Shown one piece after another: positions 35,196 to 42,935 of a DNA stretch of 64,000 nt. A program made the position numbers and the translations under genes. The DNA comes from Candidatus Formimonas warabiya (GTDB lineage Bacteria > Bacillota > Dehalobacteriia > Dehalobacteriales > Dehalobacteriaceae). The DNA lies in the NCBI RefSeq assembly GCF_002777255.1, contig NZ_CP017634.1, forward strand, positions 3,112,903-3,176,902. Direction: 5' to 3'. A model generated the notes under the pieces. It was not told the DNA's origin. It searched no databases and saw only the letters and a program-made list of their open reading frames with translations. The stretch's first letter is position 1. Every line of letters begins with the position of its first letter.

Positions 35196-36665
35196 CTAAG
35201 TATGGGATGGATCTGAGGTGTTGTATCCGATACCTAATTTACGCAGACGATAATTGAAATTTTGTCGGGATAAACCAATATTTTTGGCGGCGGTTGAGGA
35301 AACGCCTTTACTTCTTGCCAGGGCTGCTTCAATGAACATTTTTTCGCATACCGCGAGAAAATCGTTTAACTTTTGATTTTGTTCTATCAAAGGTGAAATA
35401 CTCTGATTTGTTGATAATCCTTGCTGACTGATCCTTGTCCGTAAAATCGCAGGGATATGTTCCAGACTGAGTGTAGTGTCAGCCGATTGAGCGAAAGTCA
35501 TGGCGCATTCAATTGTATGCCTTAGCTCCCTGACATTACCTGGCCAATGATACTCTGAAAACAGATCGATGATGGCGGGATCAATGCGGGCGATATTTAA
35601 GGATAATTCGGTATTCATTTCAGAAATAAATCTATCAAGAAATACAGGAATATCTTCTTTGTGATGCCTGAGGGGCGGGATATAGAGGAGCTGTGTTGTC
35701 AGCCGATAGAACAGGTCTTCGCGAAATTGGCCCTTTTTTACAGTTTCAAACAAGTCCTCGTTGGAGGCGCATATAATACGACATTTAATGGGACGTTCGC
35801 GGTTGTCGCCAAGCCGTTTTACCGTTTTCTCCTGCATCAGCCGCAGTAGTTTTGGCTGCAGATGTAAGCTGAGGGAATTAATCTCATCCAGAAAGAGCGT
35901 ACCTCCTTCAGCCTGCTCAAAAAATCCCGGTGCATCAATGGCGCCGGAAAAAGCGCCCTTCACAGTACCCATCATTAAGGCTTCCATTAATGTATCCGGA
36001 ATAGCTGCGCAATTGATCGCGACAAAAGATTTATTGGCAAAAGGACTGGCGTTATGAATCCCCTGCGCGAAAAGCTCTTTACCCACTCCGGTCTCGCCGA
36101 TAATCGTGACAATAGATTTTGTCTGGGCTATGCGTTTTGCTTGAAGGATGACTTTAGTCATAACCGGACTGGCGCTGATGATGTCATTCAGACTGAACTG
36201 GGTGCCATTATGCCGCATTTTTGGGAGATGTCTGTCGAAATTATCCATTAACTGCTGCATCAGTTCATTAGCGGAAGAGACGTCCCGGCCAATTTCATAG
36301 ACCGCTGCAATTTCGCCGTTTTCAAAATAGGGATATGAATTTAAGACCAAATCCACTTTTTTCCCTGCCGGCGAAAGGTAGGATATGAACTGGTTGAGAA
36401 TGGGCTTTTTACCTTTTAGGACAGCAGAACGCTGATAATCATCGACGGGCAGTGTTTCGGAGAGATAGATGTCACTGTCCTTGCAGCCCAGCATCTTTAC
36501 TTGTTTGGTTCCCTCAATTTGCTCAAAGGCCTTGTTATAAACCAGGATATTGCCTTCTCTGTCGGCAGCATATACGCCATCTGAAACACGGTCGATGATA
36601 GCATGCAAAAGCTGGTTTTCTCTGCGTAAGGATGCCAATTCTTCTTCCAATAGATCCAGCATCAA
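35196..36665 (-). CDS. PAS-domain sigma-54-dependent activator
   Basis: A 489-residue enhancer-binding protein. The N-terminal PAS domain (about 10-120: DRVSDGVYAADREGNILVYN) senses a signal. The AAA+ domain (about 160-390) has Walker A GETGVGKELFAQG, the sigma-54 contact loop GAFSGA (usual GAFTGA), Walker B GGTLFLDEI and the R-finger region. The C-terminal Fis-type HTH reads AAKNIGLSRQNFNYRLRKLG. The start is TTG 36665 or ATG 36662 after AAGGAGG. It is divergent from the mttB-like operon, which has a matching -24/-12 promoter, so it very probably activates that operon. Confidence 0.9.
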   Translation of the reverse strand: MMLDLLEEELASLRRENQLLHAIIDRVSDGVYAADREGNILVYNKAFEQIEGTKQVKMLGCKDSDIYLSETLPVDDYQRSAVLKGKKPILNQFISYLSPAGKKVDLVLNSYPYFENGEIAAVYEIGRDVSSANELMQQLMDNFDRHLPKMRHNGTQFSLNDIISASPVMTKVILQAKRIAQTKSIVTIIGETGVGKELFAQGIHNASPFANKSFVAINCAAIPDTLMEALMMGTVKGAFSGAIDAPGFFEQAEGGTLFLDEINSLSLHLQPKLLRLMQEKTVKRLGDNRERPIKCRIICASNEDLFETVKKGQFREDLFYRLTTQLLYIPPLRHHKEDIPVFLDRFISEMNTELSLNIARIDPAIIDLFSEYHWPGNVRELRHTIECAMTFAQSADTTLSLEHIPAILRTRISQQGLSTNQSISPLIEQNQKLNDFLAVCEKMFIEAALARSKGVSSTAAKNIGLSRQNFNYRLRKLGIGYNTSDPSHT

Positions 36666-36832
36666 GATAACCTCCTTATAGACAGCGAAAAAAACTGTAT
36701 AAAAATATTTTCATTTATGATGTTTAATTATATTAATCATATTGATTATTATTCAAAATAGCAATAAAAACGAAAAAATATTTTTACAAATACGCAAATG
36801 ATAATATTATCAGCACTTTTTACCGTTGCATC

Positions 36833-36870
36833 TGTAAAAATAATTTGTAATTGTAAAAAATAATTTTACA
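36833..36870. promoter_or_regulatory. Candidate upstream activator sites for the sigma-54 regulator
   Basis: TGTAAAA (36852-36858) and TTTTACA (36864-36870) are perfect inverted arms with a 5-bp spacer. A further TGTAAAAA lies at 36833-36840. They sit about 145-180 bp upstream of the -24/-12 promoter, the usual distance for enhancer sites. Binding by the neighbouring activator is inferred. Confidence 0.5.
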
Positions 36871-37013
36871 TCTTGCGGCGTAAGAATGTTTTCTGCTTTT
36901 CGGTAACCAAATTTGTGATTTGCCTATTTTGTGCCCAGGCAACAGCTGCAAGGGCTGATAGCCTTTTATTGCTGCATGGCCTTTTTGTTTCTCCTGAAAA
37001 GAAAACAAATAAT

Positions 37014-37029
37014 TGGCATCAATATTGCT
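37014..37029 (+). promoter_or_regulatory. Sigma-54 (-24/-12) promoter of the mttB-like operon
   Basis: TGGCATC-N4-TTGCT matches the sigma-54 consensus TGGCACG-N4-TTGCW with the exact GG-to-GC spacing. It lies about 75 bp before the mttB-like start, next to a divergent sigma-54 activator gene. Confidence 0.85.
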
Positions 37030-37104
37030 TTATGATAATGCGTATCAATAATCACGTTTGGATATATGATCACTTTTATAGCGAACCATCAGGAGGAGAG
37101 TTAA

Positions 37105-38547
37105 ATGATCAGAAGCAATAAAACCGTTAATGAAGGAGTACGTTTTGGCCTGCTGTCCCATGATCAGATGCAGGATATCCATAACTCAGTTCTAGATATT
37201 ATGGAGAATATCGGCATGCATGTTCAATCCAAGAAGGCAATCAATATTTTACAGCAGGCTGGAGCCCGCGTGGAGGGATCCTTGGTTAAGCTGCCTTCCT
37301 ATTTGGTGGAAAATGCTCTTGTTTCTGTGCCGTCCAGAATCGTGCTGTGGGACCGTGACGGCAATCAGAAAATTAATCTCAGCGGATACAATTCCTACTT
37401 TGGACCAGGCTCTTCCAATGTCTACATCATGGATCCTTATACCGGAGAACGCCGGAGGCCCACCAGCACAGATACAATTAATGCCATGAGGGTTGTTGAT
37501 GCGCTGCCAAACATCGATTTTGCCACGGATTTTGGTACCATCAGCGATGCTCCTGTAGAAACAAATGATCTGCACCTTCTCAAAATTATGATGAACAATA
37601 CCCGTAAGCCCATTTTACATTGGGCAAAAAATCTGAAGAATCAGATGGCGATGACAGAAATGGTTGCTGCTGTATCAGGAGGTCTTGATTCTTTCGTGGA
37701 ACGACCCTCGGTTTGCTGGTTTACAACAGCCGTTTCTCCGTTGATTCAGACAGAAGAGGCGATTGAATGCTTGATGTATTGCGCGGAAAATATGATCCCA
37801 AATTGTCATGTCAGTGCACCCATGTCAGGAGGGACATCACCAGTGACTGGTGCCGGGACGGTTGCGCTCTCTCTTGCGGAAACCATGTTCGGGGTTGTAC
37901 TCAGCCAATTGGTCAGGAAAGGTGCGCCCTGCTTTATGGGGTGTGTTGACGGCCCAATTGACATGAAAACCATGATCATGAGTTACGGGAATCCTGAGTT
38001 CCAATTAATGAATGCCGCTTTTGCGGAAATGGGCCATTATTATAATATCCCCACGTGGGGCGCTTCTGGCTGTACCGACGCTAAGGTCGTTGACCAACAG
38101 GCGGCCATTGAGGCTGCCTTCTCAATTATGACCCAGAGCTTTGTGGGTGCTAACCTTATTAGCGATAATGGATTTCTGGAGGGCGGAACGCTGGAATCCA
38201 TGGAACAGCTGGCGATGTGTGATGAGATCATCGGGTACGCCCGGAGGCTCCTGATGGGTCTGACCATCACAGACGAGTCACTTGCCACTGATGTCATAGG
38301 CCAAGCTGGACCTCGGGGCAACTATTTTGACAAAGATCATACCTTTAAGCATTTCCGGGAACTATGGCGTCCAACGCTCCTCGATAGAAACAAGTATGAT
38401 GTTTGGGTGAAGGATGGAAAGACAACGATGGGCGAGCGGCTCAATGCCAAGGTCAAATACTTGATCGATAACCATAGCCCCCAGGCGATATTGCCTGATG
38501 AAATAAATTTGAAATTGGCGAGAATTATTGCAGCAGCGGAATCATAA
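37105..38547 (+). CDS. MttB-family (non-pyrrolysine) corrinoid methyltransferase
   Basis: A 480-residue protein of the trimethylamine methyltransferase (MttB) superfamily. Conserved segments include HNSVLDIMENIGMHVQS, FGPGSSNVYIMDPYTGERR, WFTTAVSPLIQTEEAIECL and WGASGCTDAKVVDQQAAIEA. The coding frame has no in-frame TAG, so this is one of the non-pyrrolysine homologues, like MtgB, which demethylates glycine betaine, MtpB (proline betaine) or MtcB (carnitine). It would transfer a methyl group from a quaternary amine to a cognate corrinoid protein. No corrinoid-binding protein or MtrH-type partner gene is adjacent, so these must act from elsewhere. GGAGGAGAG ribosome binding site; sigma-54 promoter upstream. 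Confidence 0.85.
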   Translation: MIRSNKTVNEGVRFGLLSHDQMQDIHNSVLDIMENIGMHVQSKKAINILQQAGARVEGSLVKLPSYLVENALVSVPSRIVLWDRDGNQKINLSGYNSYFGPGSSNVYIMDPYTGERRRPTSTDTINAMRVVDALPNIDFATDFGTISDAPVETNDLHLLKIMMNNTRKPILHWAKNLKNQMAMTEMVAAVSGGLDSFVERPSVCWFTTAVSPLIQTEEAIECLMYCAENMIPNCHVSAPMSGGTSPVTGAGTVALSLAETMFGVVLSQLVRKGAPCFMGCVDGPIDMKTMIMSYGNPEFQLMNAAFAEMGHYYNIPTWGASGCTDAKVVDQQAAIEAAFSIMTQSFVGANLISDNGFLEGGTLESMEQLAMCDEIIGYARRLLMGLTITDESLATDVIGQAGPRGNYFDKDHTFKHFRELWRPTLLDRNKYDVWVKDGKTTMGERLNAKVKYLIDNHSPQAILPDEINLKLARIIAAAES

Positions 38548-38659
38548 ATTCGGCAGATGAACCTGTCGATCACTTCTTACAGTCATCAGAATAAACCAGA
38601 AAGAATCATCGGTATTACTGCATTGAGCAAAACGATACTTTGATCTTGGGGGAAGAAAT

Positions 38660-39439
38660 GTGAATAACGAAATTGTGGAGTTAATTGTGGGATATGTGAG
38701 GAATTATAAAGCTTCAAAGAAAACAGAAACTGATTGGCGAGATCCTGTAATTGGATTTGCTGATGCCCAGGATCCATTATTCCCAAAATTAAAGGAATTG
38801 ATTGGACCCAATCACGCTCTTCCTTCGGATCTTGTTCCAAATGCTAAGTCTGTAATAGTCTTCTTTATACCTTTTTCTAAGGAAGTTGTTGATAGTAACA
38901 TTCTTGGAGAAGAAAGTTCAAGGGAGTGGGACATTTCAAACATTGAAACTAACAATTTAATTAACGATTTATGCAAATACCTATATGAAAAGATAACTGC
39001 CAAAGGCTTCAAGGCGTCATTACTTCCTGCCACGTATAATTATGATGAGGAAAAATTGATCAGTGACTGGTCCCATAGAAGTGTTGCATATATTTCGGGA
39101 ATAGGTAAATTTGGACTCCATAACATGTTCATTACGAAGAGCGGGTGTTGTGGAAGATTAGGGAGTGTTATAACTGATATTGAGTTAACCCCCACAACGA
39201 GAACAGATGAGGAGTATTGTCTTTATAAGTATAACGGTACATGCAAAAAATGTATAAAAAAATGTGTTAATAATACTTTCCAACTACAAAATAGTAAAGT
39301 GTTTTTTGATCGTAAAAAGTGTAATGAACAAATTTATGACAAGATTGTTCCGGAATATCCAATTGGTTTGGGAGATACATGCGGAAAATGCATGGTTGGT
39401 GTACCTTGTTCGTTGGCAATTCCGAGAAAAATTGAATAA
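38660..39439 (+). CDS. QueG-like iron-sulfur protein in the mttB-like operon
   Basis: A 259-residue protein with the epoxyqueuosine-reductase-like fold: DLVPNAKSVIVFFIPFSKEV near the N-terminus and WSHRSVAYISGIGKFGLHNM in the middle. The C-terminal Cys clusters read CKKCIKKCVNN and CGKCMVGVPC, expected to hold [4Fe-4S] clusters. QueG proteins bind cobalamin; homologues in methyltransferase operons may reductively service corrinoid. That role is inferred from the neighbours, not shown. GTG start at 38660 with GGGGGAAG. The protein lacks the C-terminal HEAT-like extension of true QueG. Confidence 0.7.
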   Translation: MNNEIVELIVGYVRNYKASKKTETDWRDPVIGFADAQDPLFPKLKELIGPNHALPSDLVPNAKSVIVFFIPFSKEVVDSNILGEESSREWDISNIETNNLINDLCKYLYEKITAKGFKASLLPATYNYDEEKLISDWSHRSVAYISGIGKFGLHNMFITKSGCCGRLGSVITDIELTPTTRTDEEYCLYKYNGTCKKCIKKCVNNTFQLQNSKVFFDRKKCNEQIYDKIVPEYPIGLGDTCGKCMVGVPCSLAIPRKIE

Positions 39440-39525
39440 AATAATGTTTTCAAAGTATTGTGAGTTATGTTGCATTACCGGCATTATGTCTATAAAGACT
39501 ATCAATGATTTTTGGGAGGTTAATA

Positions 39526-40173
39526 ATGAATAATACGAAGATTTTTGCTTGCCAAACCTTGGAGGATGAGATACTTGAAATACTGCCCGGAAATATAGAT
39601 CATGAATTTTTGGAATATAGGTTGCACCGTACTCCTGATAAGCTGCGCGGGCAGCTTAAGAAAAGAATTGAGGAAGCGGAAGAATATGATACTCTTCTGT
39701 TTGGGTATGGATTATGTTCCAACGGGGTAGCCGGTTTGAGCTCCCAAAAGCATAAAATAGTGGTGCCTAGGGTACATGATTGCATCAGTCTGCTGCTGGG
39801 TTCAAGAAATCAGTATGATGCCCAATTTGAAAAGCATCCAGCAACTATTTATTTAAGTAAGGGTTGGATTAAGCAAAAAGGTGACCCTATGTCCGAATTC
39901 TATGAGTATTGTGATAAATATGGAGAAGATAATGCCCGTTGGTTAATTGAAGAAGAATATAAAAATTATCAGAGGGTAGTGTTTATTCATACTGTGGGAG
40001 ACTGTGATGAAGATGTGAAATACAGTAAGGAAGTGGCAGGTTTTCTTAAGGTTAAGTTTTGTGAAGTCCAAGGATCTTTGCGTTATTTTGAGAGATTGGT
40101 TAACGGGGAGTGGGACACGGAATTTCTTGTTATTCCTCCTGGTAGAACGATTTCATTAAACCACTTTATGTAA
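39526..40173 (+). CDS. DUF1638 protein
   Basis: A 215-residue protein starting at ATG 39526 after GGGAGG. It shows DUF1638 hallmarks: ACQTLEDEILEIL, LLFGYGLCSNGVAGLSSQKH and VVPRVHDCISLLLGSR. DUF1638 genes are frequent companions of corrinoid methyltransferase clusters in anaerobes, which fits this operon. The biochemical role is unknown. The conserved Cys and His suggest metal or cofactor binding. Confidence 0.78.
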   Translation: MNNTKIFACQTLEDEILEILPGNIDHEFLEYRLHRTPDKLRGQLKKRIEEAEEYDTLLFGYGLCSNGVAGLSSQKHKIVVPRVHDCISLLLGSRNQYDAQFEKHPATIYLSKGWIKQKGDPMSEFYEYCDKYGEDNARWLIEEEYKNYQRVVFIHTVGDCDEDVKYSKEVAGFLKVKFCEVQGSLRYFERLVNGEWDTEFLVIPPGRTISLNHFM

Positions 40174-40297
40174 AAAAATTAGCGTTTTGGCCGCTACTCC
40201 AGATATCAAAAAGTACTAAAAACCGAATATCATTATCCCGGATTTCTTGAAACAAAGTATCTTCTCGACATAGTAGAACGGCGCTGAACCCCCTTGC

Positions 40298-40555
40298 AAA
40301 AATGCACCCCCAAAAAAGAAAATGCACCCCCTCGTAAAACAGAGGGATGTATCGTTAAATTGTATCAATATTTGAGTCATTAGACAAAAACAAACGTCAA
40401 TATTGTACAATGTTGACGCGTGAAAAATCGAGCCGCCTCGACAGGCGGCTTTTTTACTTTTTTGAGGCCATTTCGTGAAAAGATGCACCCGCACTCCGGC
40501 ACTTTTCAACCTTACGTGAAAAGATTAGGGGTATCGTGAAAAAGTGCAACCACCT
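40298..40555. repeat. Fossil insertion-sequence ends with multiple TGCACCC motifs
   Basis: Repeats of the type GAAAA(R)TGCACCC: TGCAAAAATGCACCCCC and GAAAATGCACCCCCT near 40298-40332, then CGTGAAAAGATGCACCCG (40475-40492), CGTGAAAAGATTAGGGG and CGTGAAAAAGTGCAACC (40532-40550). Multiple short direct repeats at the ends are typical of IS21-type elements, but no transposase remains. The block GTATCAATATTTGAGTCATTAGACAAAA (40360-40388) recurs near 42066-42092. Confidence 0.55.
40432..40456 (+). terminator. Rho-independent terminator
   Basis: GCCGCCT-CGAC-AGGCGGC stem followed by TTTTTT. It lies downstream of the mttB-like/DUF1638 operon inside the fossil IS region. Confidence 0.75.
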
Positions 40556-40565
40556 ATCATCAAAA

Positions 40566-40608
40566 CCTCGCCGCCTGTAGGCTTTTGTCCGGCAAGCGGC
40601 GAGGCTTT
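40566..40608 (+). terminator. Second hairpin terminator before the PadR gene
   Basis: CCTCGCCGC and GCGGCGAGG pair around a 20-nt loop that itself contains CCTGTAGG, followed by CTTTTG. It would insulate the PadR gene from upstream transcription. Confidence 0.6.
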
Positions 40609-40691
40609 TGTGTTCAAAGTACTATGATATTTTTCAAACAAAAGCAGACTTTCAGTCTAAAAAGCAAAAACTCTCTAGACTTATTCCGTAC

Positions 40692-40716
40692 CATATGATA
40701 CTATTAACATATGATA
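40692..40716. promoter_or_regulatory. Direct repeat CATATGATA, candidate PadR operator
   Basis: CATATGATA occurs at 40692-40700 and 40708-40716, just before the ribosome binding site of the PadR gene. PadR proteins usually bind ATGT/ACAT-type dyads at their own promoters; autoregulation is inferred. Confidence 0.4.
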
Positions 40717-40737
40717 GATATTTGGAGGAGATGTATT

Positions 40738-41694
40738 ATGTCATTAAACCATGTAATCCTGGGACTTCTAAACCGAGAACCATTGACTGGATACGAAATA
40801 AAAAAAATAATTCAGCATACACCTTTTATGTATTGGTCTGGAAACAATAACCAGATATATAAAGCATTTGTTGAATTATTGGACGAAGGCTTTGTTACAA
40901 AAGAGGTGCAACATCAAGACGGCTCACCGTCAAAAAATATCTACACGATCACCGACGATGGCCTACATGAGTTTAAAAGCTGGCTGCTTTCCGTGACTGA
41001 TGTAGCGGTTTTCAAAAAGCAATTTTTGATTAAACTTGCTTTGGCTAATCAATTAAAACGTGGTGATTTGGAAAACATGCTGGCGTCATATGCCGATGTA
41101 GTTAAGATGCAAGCTGTTTTATCTGAAAGAGAACTCGATAAATGCTATTTTGCTGAACAAGAGCCTTCCGGCAAAGTTTTGTTCTTAGATTTGATACGAG
41201 AAAATATCTTGTCCTTTTATTCCAGCGAACTTGAATGGGTTCAAAAGGTAAAAGAATTTATTGCAGGGCTGCCGGATGAGAGCAGTATTATGACGGAAGC
41301 TGTCATACAAAAAGAAAACAACGAGGTGGAATCAACAATGAACTATCAAATAGTGGAAAGACAAGGGAAAAGATATCTGTATCTCACAAGCAGAGGCTCC
41401 TTAATTCATAGGGAGCAAGATGCCCTTGACATTATTTCACTTTGTATTGAACATGACACGAACGCAGTGGTTCTGGACGGCGATAGCCTTTCAGATGATT
41501 TCGTGAAGTTAAGGACAGGCCTTGCCGGCGCCGTGCTACAGAAGTTTGGAAACTATATCAAAGTAGCTGTAACTATAAAAGGCGGGCAGAATTTTCCTGT
41601 GCGTTTTCAGGAAATGGTTTCCGAGCTTAGCACCAGAAATACATTTCGCATATTTACCAATTTGGAAGATGCCGTAAGCTGGCTATTACTATAG
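40738..41694 (+). CDS. PadR-family regulator fused to a DUF4180 domain
   Basis: A 318-residue protein from ATG 40738 (GGAGGAG ribosome binding site). Residues 1-85 are a PadR winged HTH (VILGLLNREPLTGYEIKK, VTKEVQHQDGSPSKNIYTIT), then a C-terminal PadR helical dimerisation region to about residue 190. The last about 115 residues (IVERQGKRYLYLTSRG, TNAVVLDGDSLSDDFVKLRT, FRIFTNLEDAVSWLLL) match DUF4180, usually a separate small protein. An in-frame Met at the domain border (MNYQIVE) could also allow the DUF4180 part to be made alone. The downstream hydrolase fragment begins 13 bp later and was probably its target. Confidence 0.8.
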   Translation: MSLNHVILGLLNREPLTGYEIKKIIQHTPFMYWSGNNNQIYKAFVELLDEGFVTKEVQHQDGSPSKNIYTITDDGLHEFKSWLLSVTDVAVFKKQFLIKLALANQLKRGDLENMLASYADVVKMQAVLSERELDKCYFAEQEPSGKVLFLDLIRENILSFYSSELEWVQKVKEFIAGLPDESSIMTEAVIQKENNEVESTMNYQIVERQGKRYLYLTSRGSLIHREQDALDIISLCIEHDTNAVVLDGDSLSDDFVKLRTGLAGAVLQKFGNYIKVAVTIKGGQNFPVRFQEMVSELSTRNTFRIFTNLEDAVSWLLL

Positions 41695-41707
41695 AAGAGG
41701 AATCAAA

Positions 41708-41968
41708 ATGACAAACACATTTGCATTTAAAACAACCGAGGGCAGGAATGCCGTATACAAAGCGTATGATACCTTTCTTGGCAACATGCGGATTCCTCAT
41801 GAAGAAGTCAATATTGACACACGCTTTGGAAAAGCTTTTGTGATAGCGGCAGGTAAAAAAGATGCGCCCGTTTTGGTATTGCTTCACGGTAGCGGCATAA
41901 ATTCAGTCATGTGGATCGGGGACATGGTAAAGTATTCCGAGCATTATAGTACTGAGGACGAGGTCTAA
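41708..41968 (+). pseudogene. Alpha/beta hydrolase N-terminal fragment
   Basis: The first 78 codons match the N-terminus of an alpha/beta hydrolase (RIPHEEVNIDTRFGKAFVIA, LVLLHGSGINSVMWIGDM, the last being the oxyanion-loop strand). Homology then stops at YSEHY where fossil IS sequence begins. The catalytic Ser, Asp and His are missing. It was probably co-transcribed with the PadR-DUF4180 gene. Confidence 0.75.
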
Positions 41969-41974
41969 ATACCT

Positions 41975-42092
41975 ATCATGAAAAGGTGCACCTGTCTTTT
42001 TGAATTTGCATCCGCGAAGACGAAAATGCACCCGCGCAGATTCAGCCGGAGCGAGCGTGAAATTGTATCAATATTACCGTCATTAGACAAAA
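41975..42092. repeat. Fossil IS end that truncates the hydrolase gene
   Basis: Contains CATGAAAAGGTGCACCTG, GAATTTGCATCCGCG, GAAAATGCACCCGCG and then GTGAAATTGTATCAATATT...GTCATTAGACAAAA, the same blocks as at 40298-40390. It replaces the rest of the hydrolase gene. Confidence 0.6.
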
Positions 42093-42101
42093 TACAAAAA
42101 T

Positions 42102-42127
42102 CAGACCTGTCATAGGGTCTGTTTTTT
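42102..42127 (+). terminator. Rho-independent terminator
   Basis: CAGACC-TGTCATAG-GGTCTG stem followed by TTTTTT. It ends the PadR-hydrolase transcript. Confidence 0.65.
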
Positions 42128-42546
42128 ATATGCTCATAAACTTTCCATAAAATAATTCTTTTTGCTTTAATAAATCTTTTGAATACCTACCATTTCCGGG
42201 GTAACTTTTTTGTATTCTGATAAAATAAGCCTAGCTCTTGCTTTTTCCCGAATTATTACTAGGTATGGAGTAATTTGTTCAAGGGGGAAGATTGCTACAT
42301 TGTATTTTATGTTTAATGTATATGAATTCTTGTGTTTTTCTGAGCTGTAATTCTTTTTTCTTATAATGGGTTCCTAAGCCGGTTGTATTTTTTATCCATT
42401 CTAATAATTTCTAAATCAACACATGCAATGCTGATTAGTGGTGATGGCTATTTGTTGTTGTGAAATTTTACCGAGGAAAAAGAGTTCTAGGTTTACCAGA
42501 ATTTTTTACCTGGAGATAAAGAACATAAAGTAGAAGAGAAATTGAT
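42128..42546. other. Gene-free AT-rich interval
   Basis: About 420 bp upstream of the MFS transporter with no recognisable coding signal on either strand. Confidence 0.4.
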
Positions 42547-42653
42547 GCGCAAAATATTTATGCAGAATAATATAAGATAGAAGGTTAAAGTTTGTAATAA
42601 TAAGGAAAAACAATTTGCAAAATATCTATGCGGATGCAAAATATTTTTGTAAA
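42547..42653. promoter_or_regulatory. Three repeated palindromes upstream of the MFS gene
   Basis: GCGCAAAATATTTATGCAGA (from 42547), TTGCAAAATATCTATGCGGA (from 42615) and ATGCAAAATATTTTTGTAAA (from 42634) are three versions of one imperfect palindrome of the form TGCAAAATATnTnTGCA. They lie 150-260 bp upstream of a -24/-12-like element, as enhancer sites for a sigma-54 activator would. Confidence 0.5.
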
Positions 42654-42804
42654 AGAGAAACTTTGTAAAAAACTTTCAGCTGTTTGATAGCGTTTTTTAC
42701 TCTTTATCTCAGATCCTGTAGAACATATTCTTAATTTTTTTACTGATTGGGAAACGTTTTTTGTGCATACTTGGTCAGGTAGATTATATTTAGATATTAA
42801 TTAT

Positions 42805-42820
42805 TGGCACAATATTTGAT
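42805..42820 (+). promoter_or_regulatory. Possible sigma-54 promoter of the MFS gene
   Basis: TGGCACA-N4-TTGAT has the consensus -24 box and correct spacing, but the -12 box has GA in place of GC, which would weaken it. It lies about 115 bp before the start codon. Confidence 0.4.
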
Positions 42821-42935
42821 AAGTAACTATTTTAGTAAGAAGTAGTATAGTAATAAGGGTACACTGAGATAAGGCATATGGAGCATTATAAAGGGTCAAC
42901 AAAATATAATTAAAAAATGGAAGAAGGGTTGCATA

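Noticed and set aside
37105..38547. Pyrrolysine-containing MttB
   Set aside because: The frame has no internal TAG, so it is the non-pyrrolysine type.
40298..40555. CRISPR array
   Set aside because: The repeats are short, unevenly spaced and imperfect, and there are no cas genes; they fit IS ends better.
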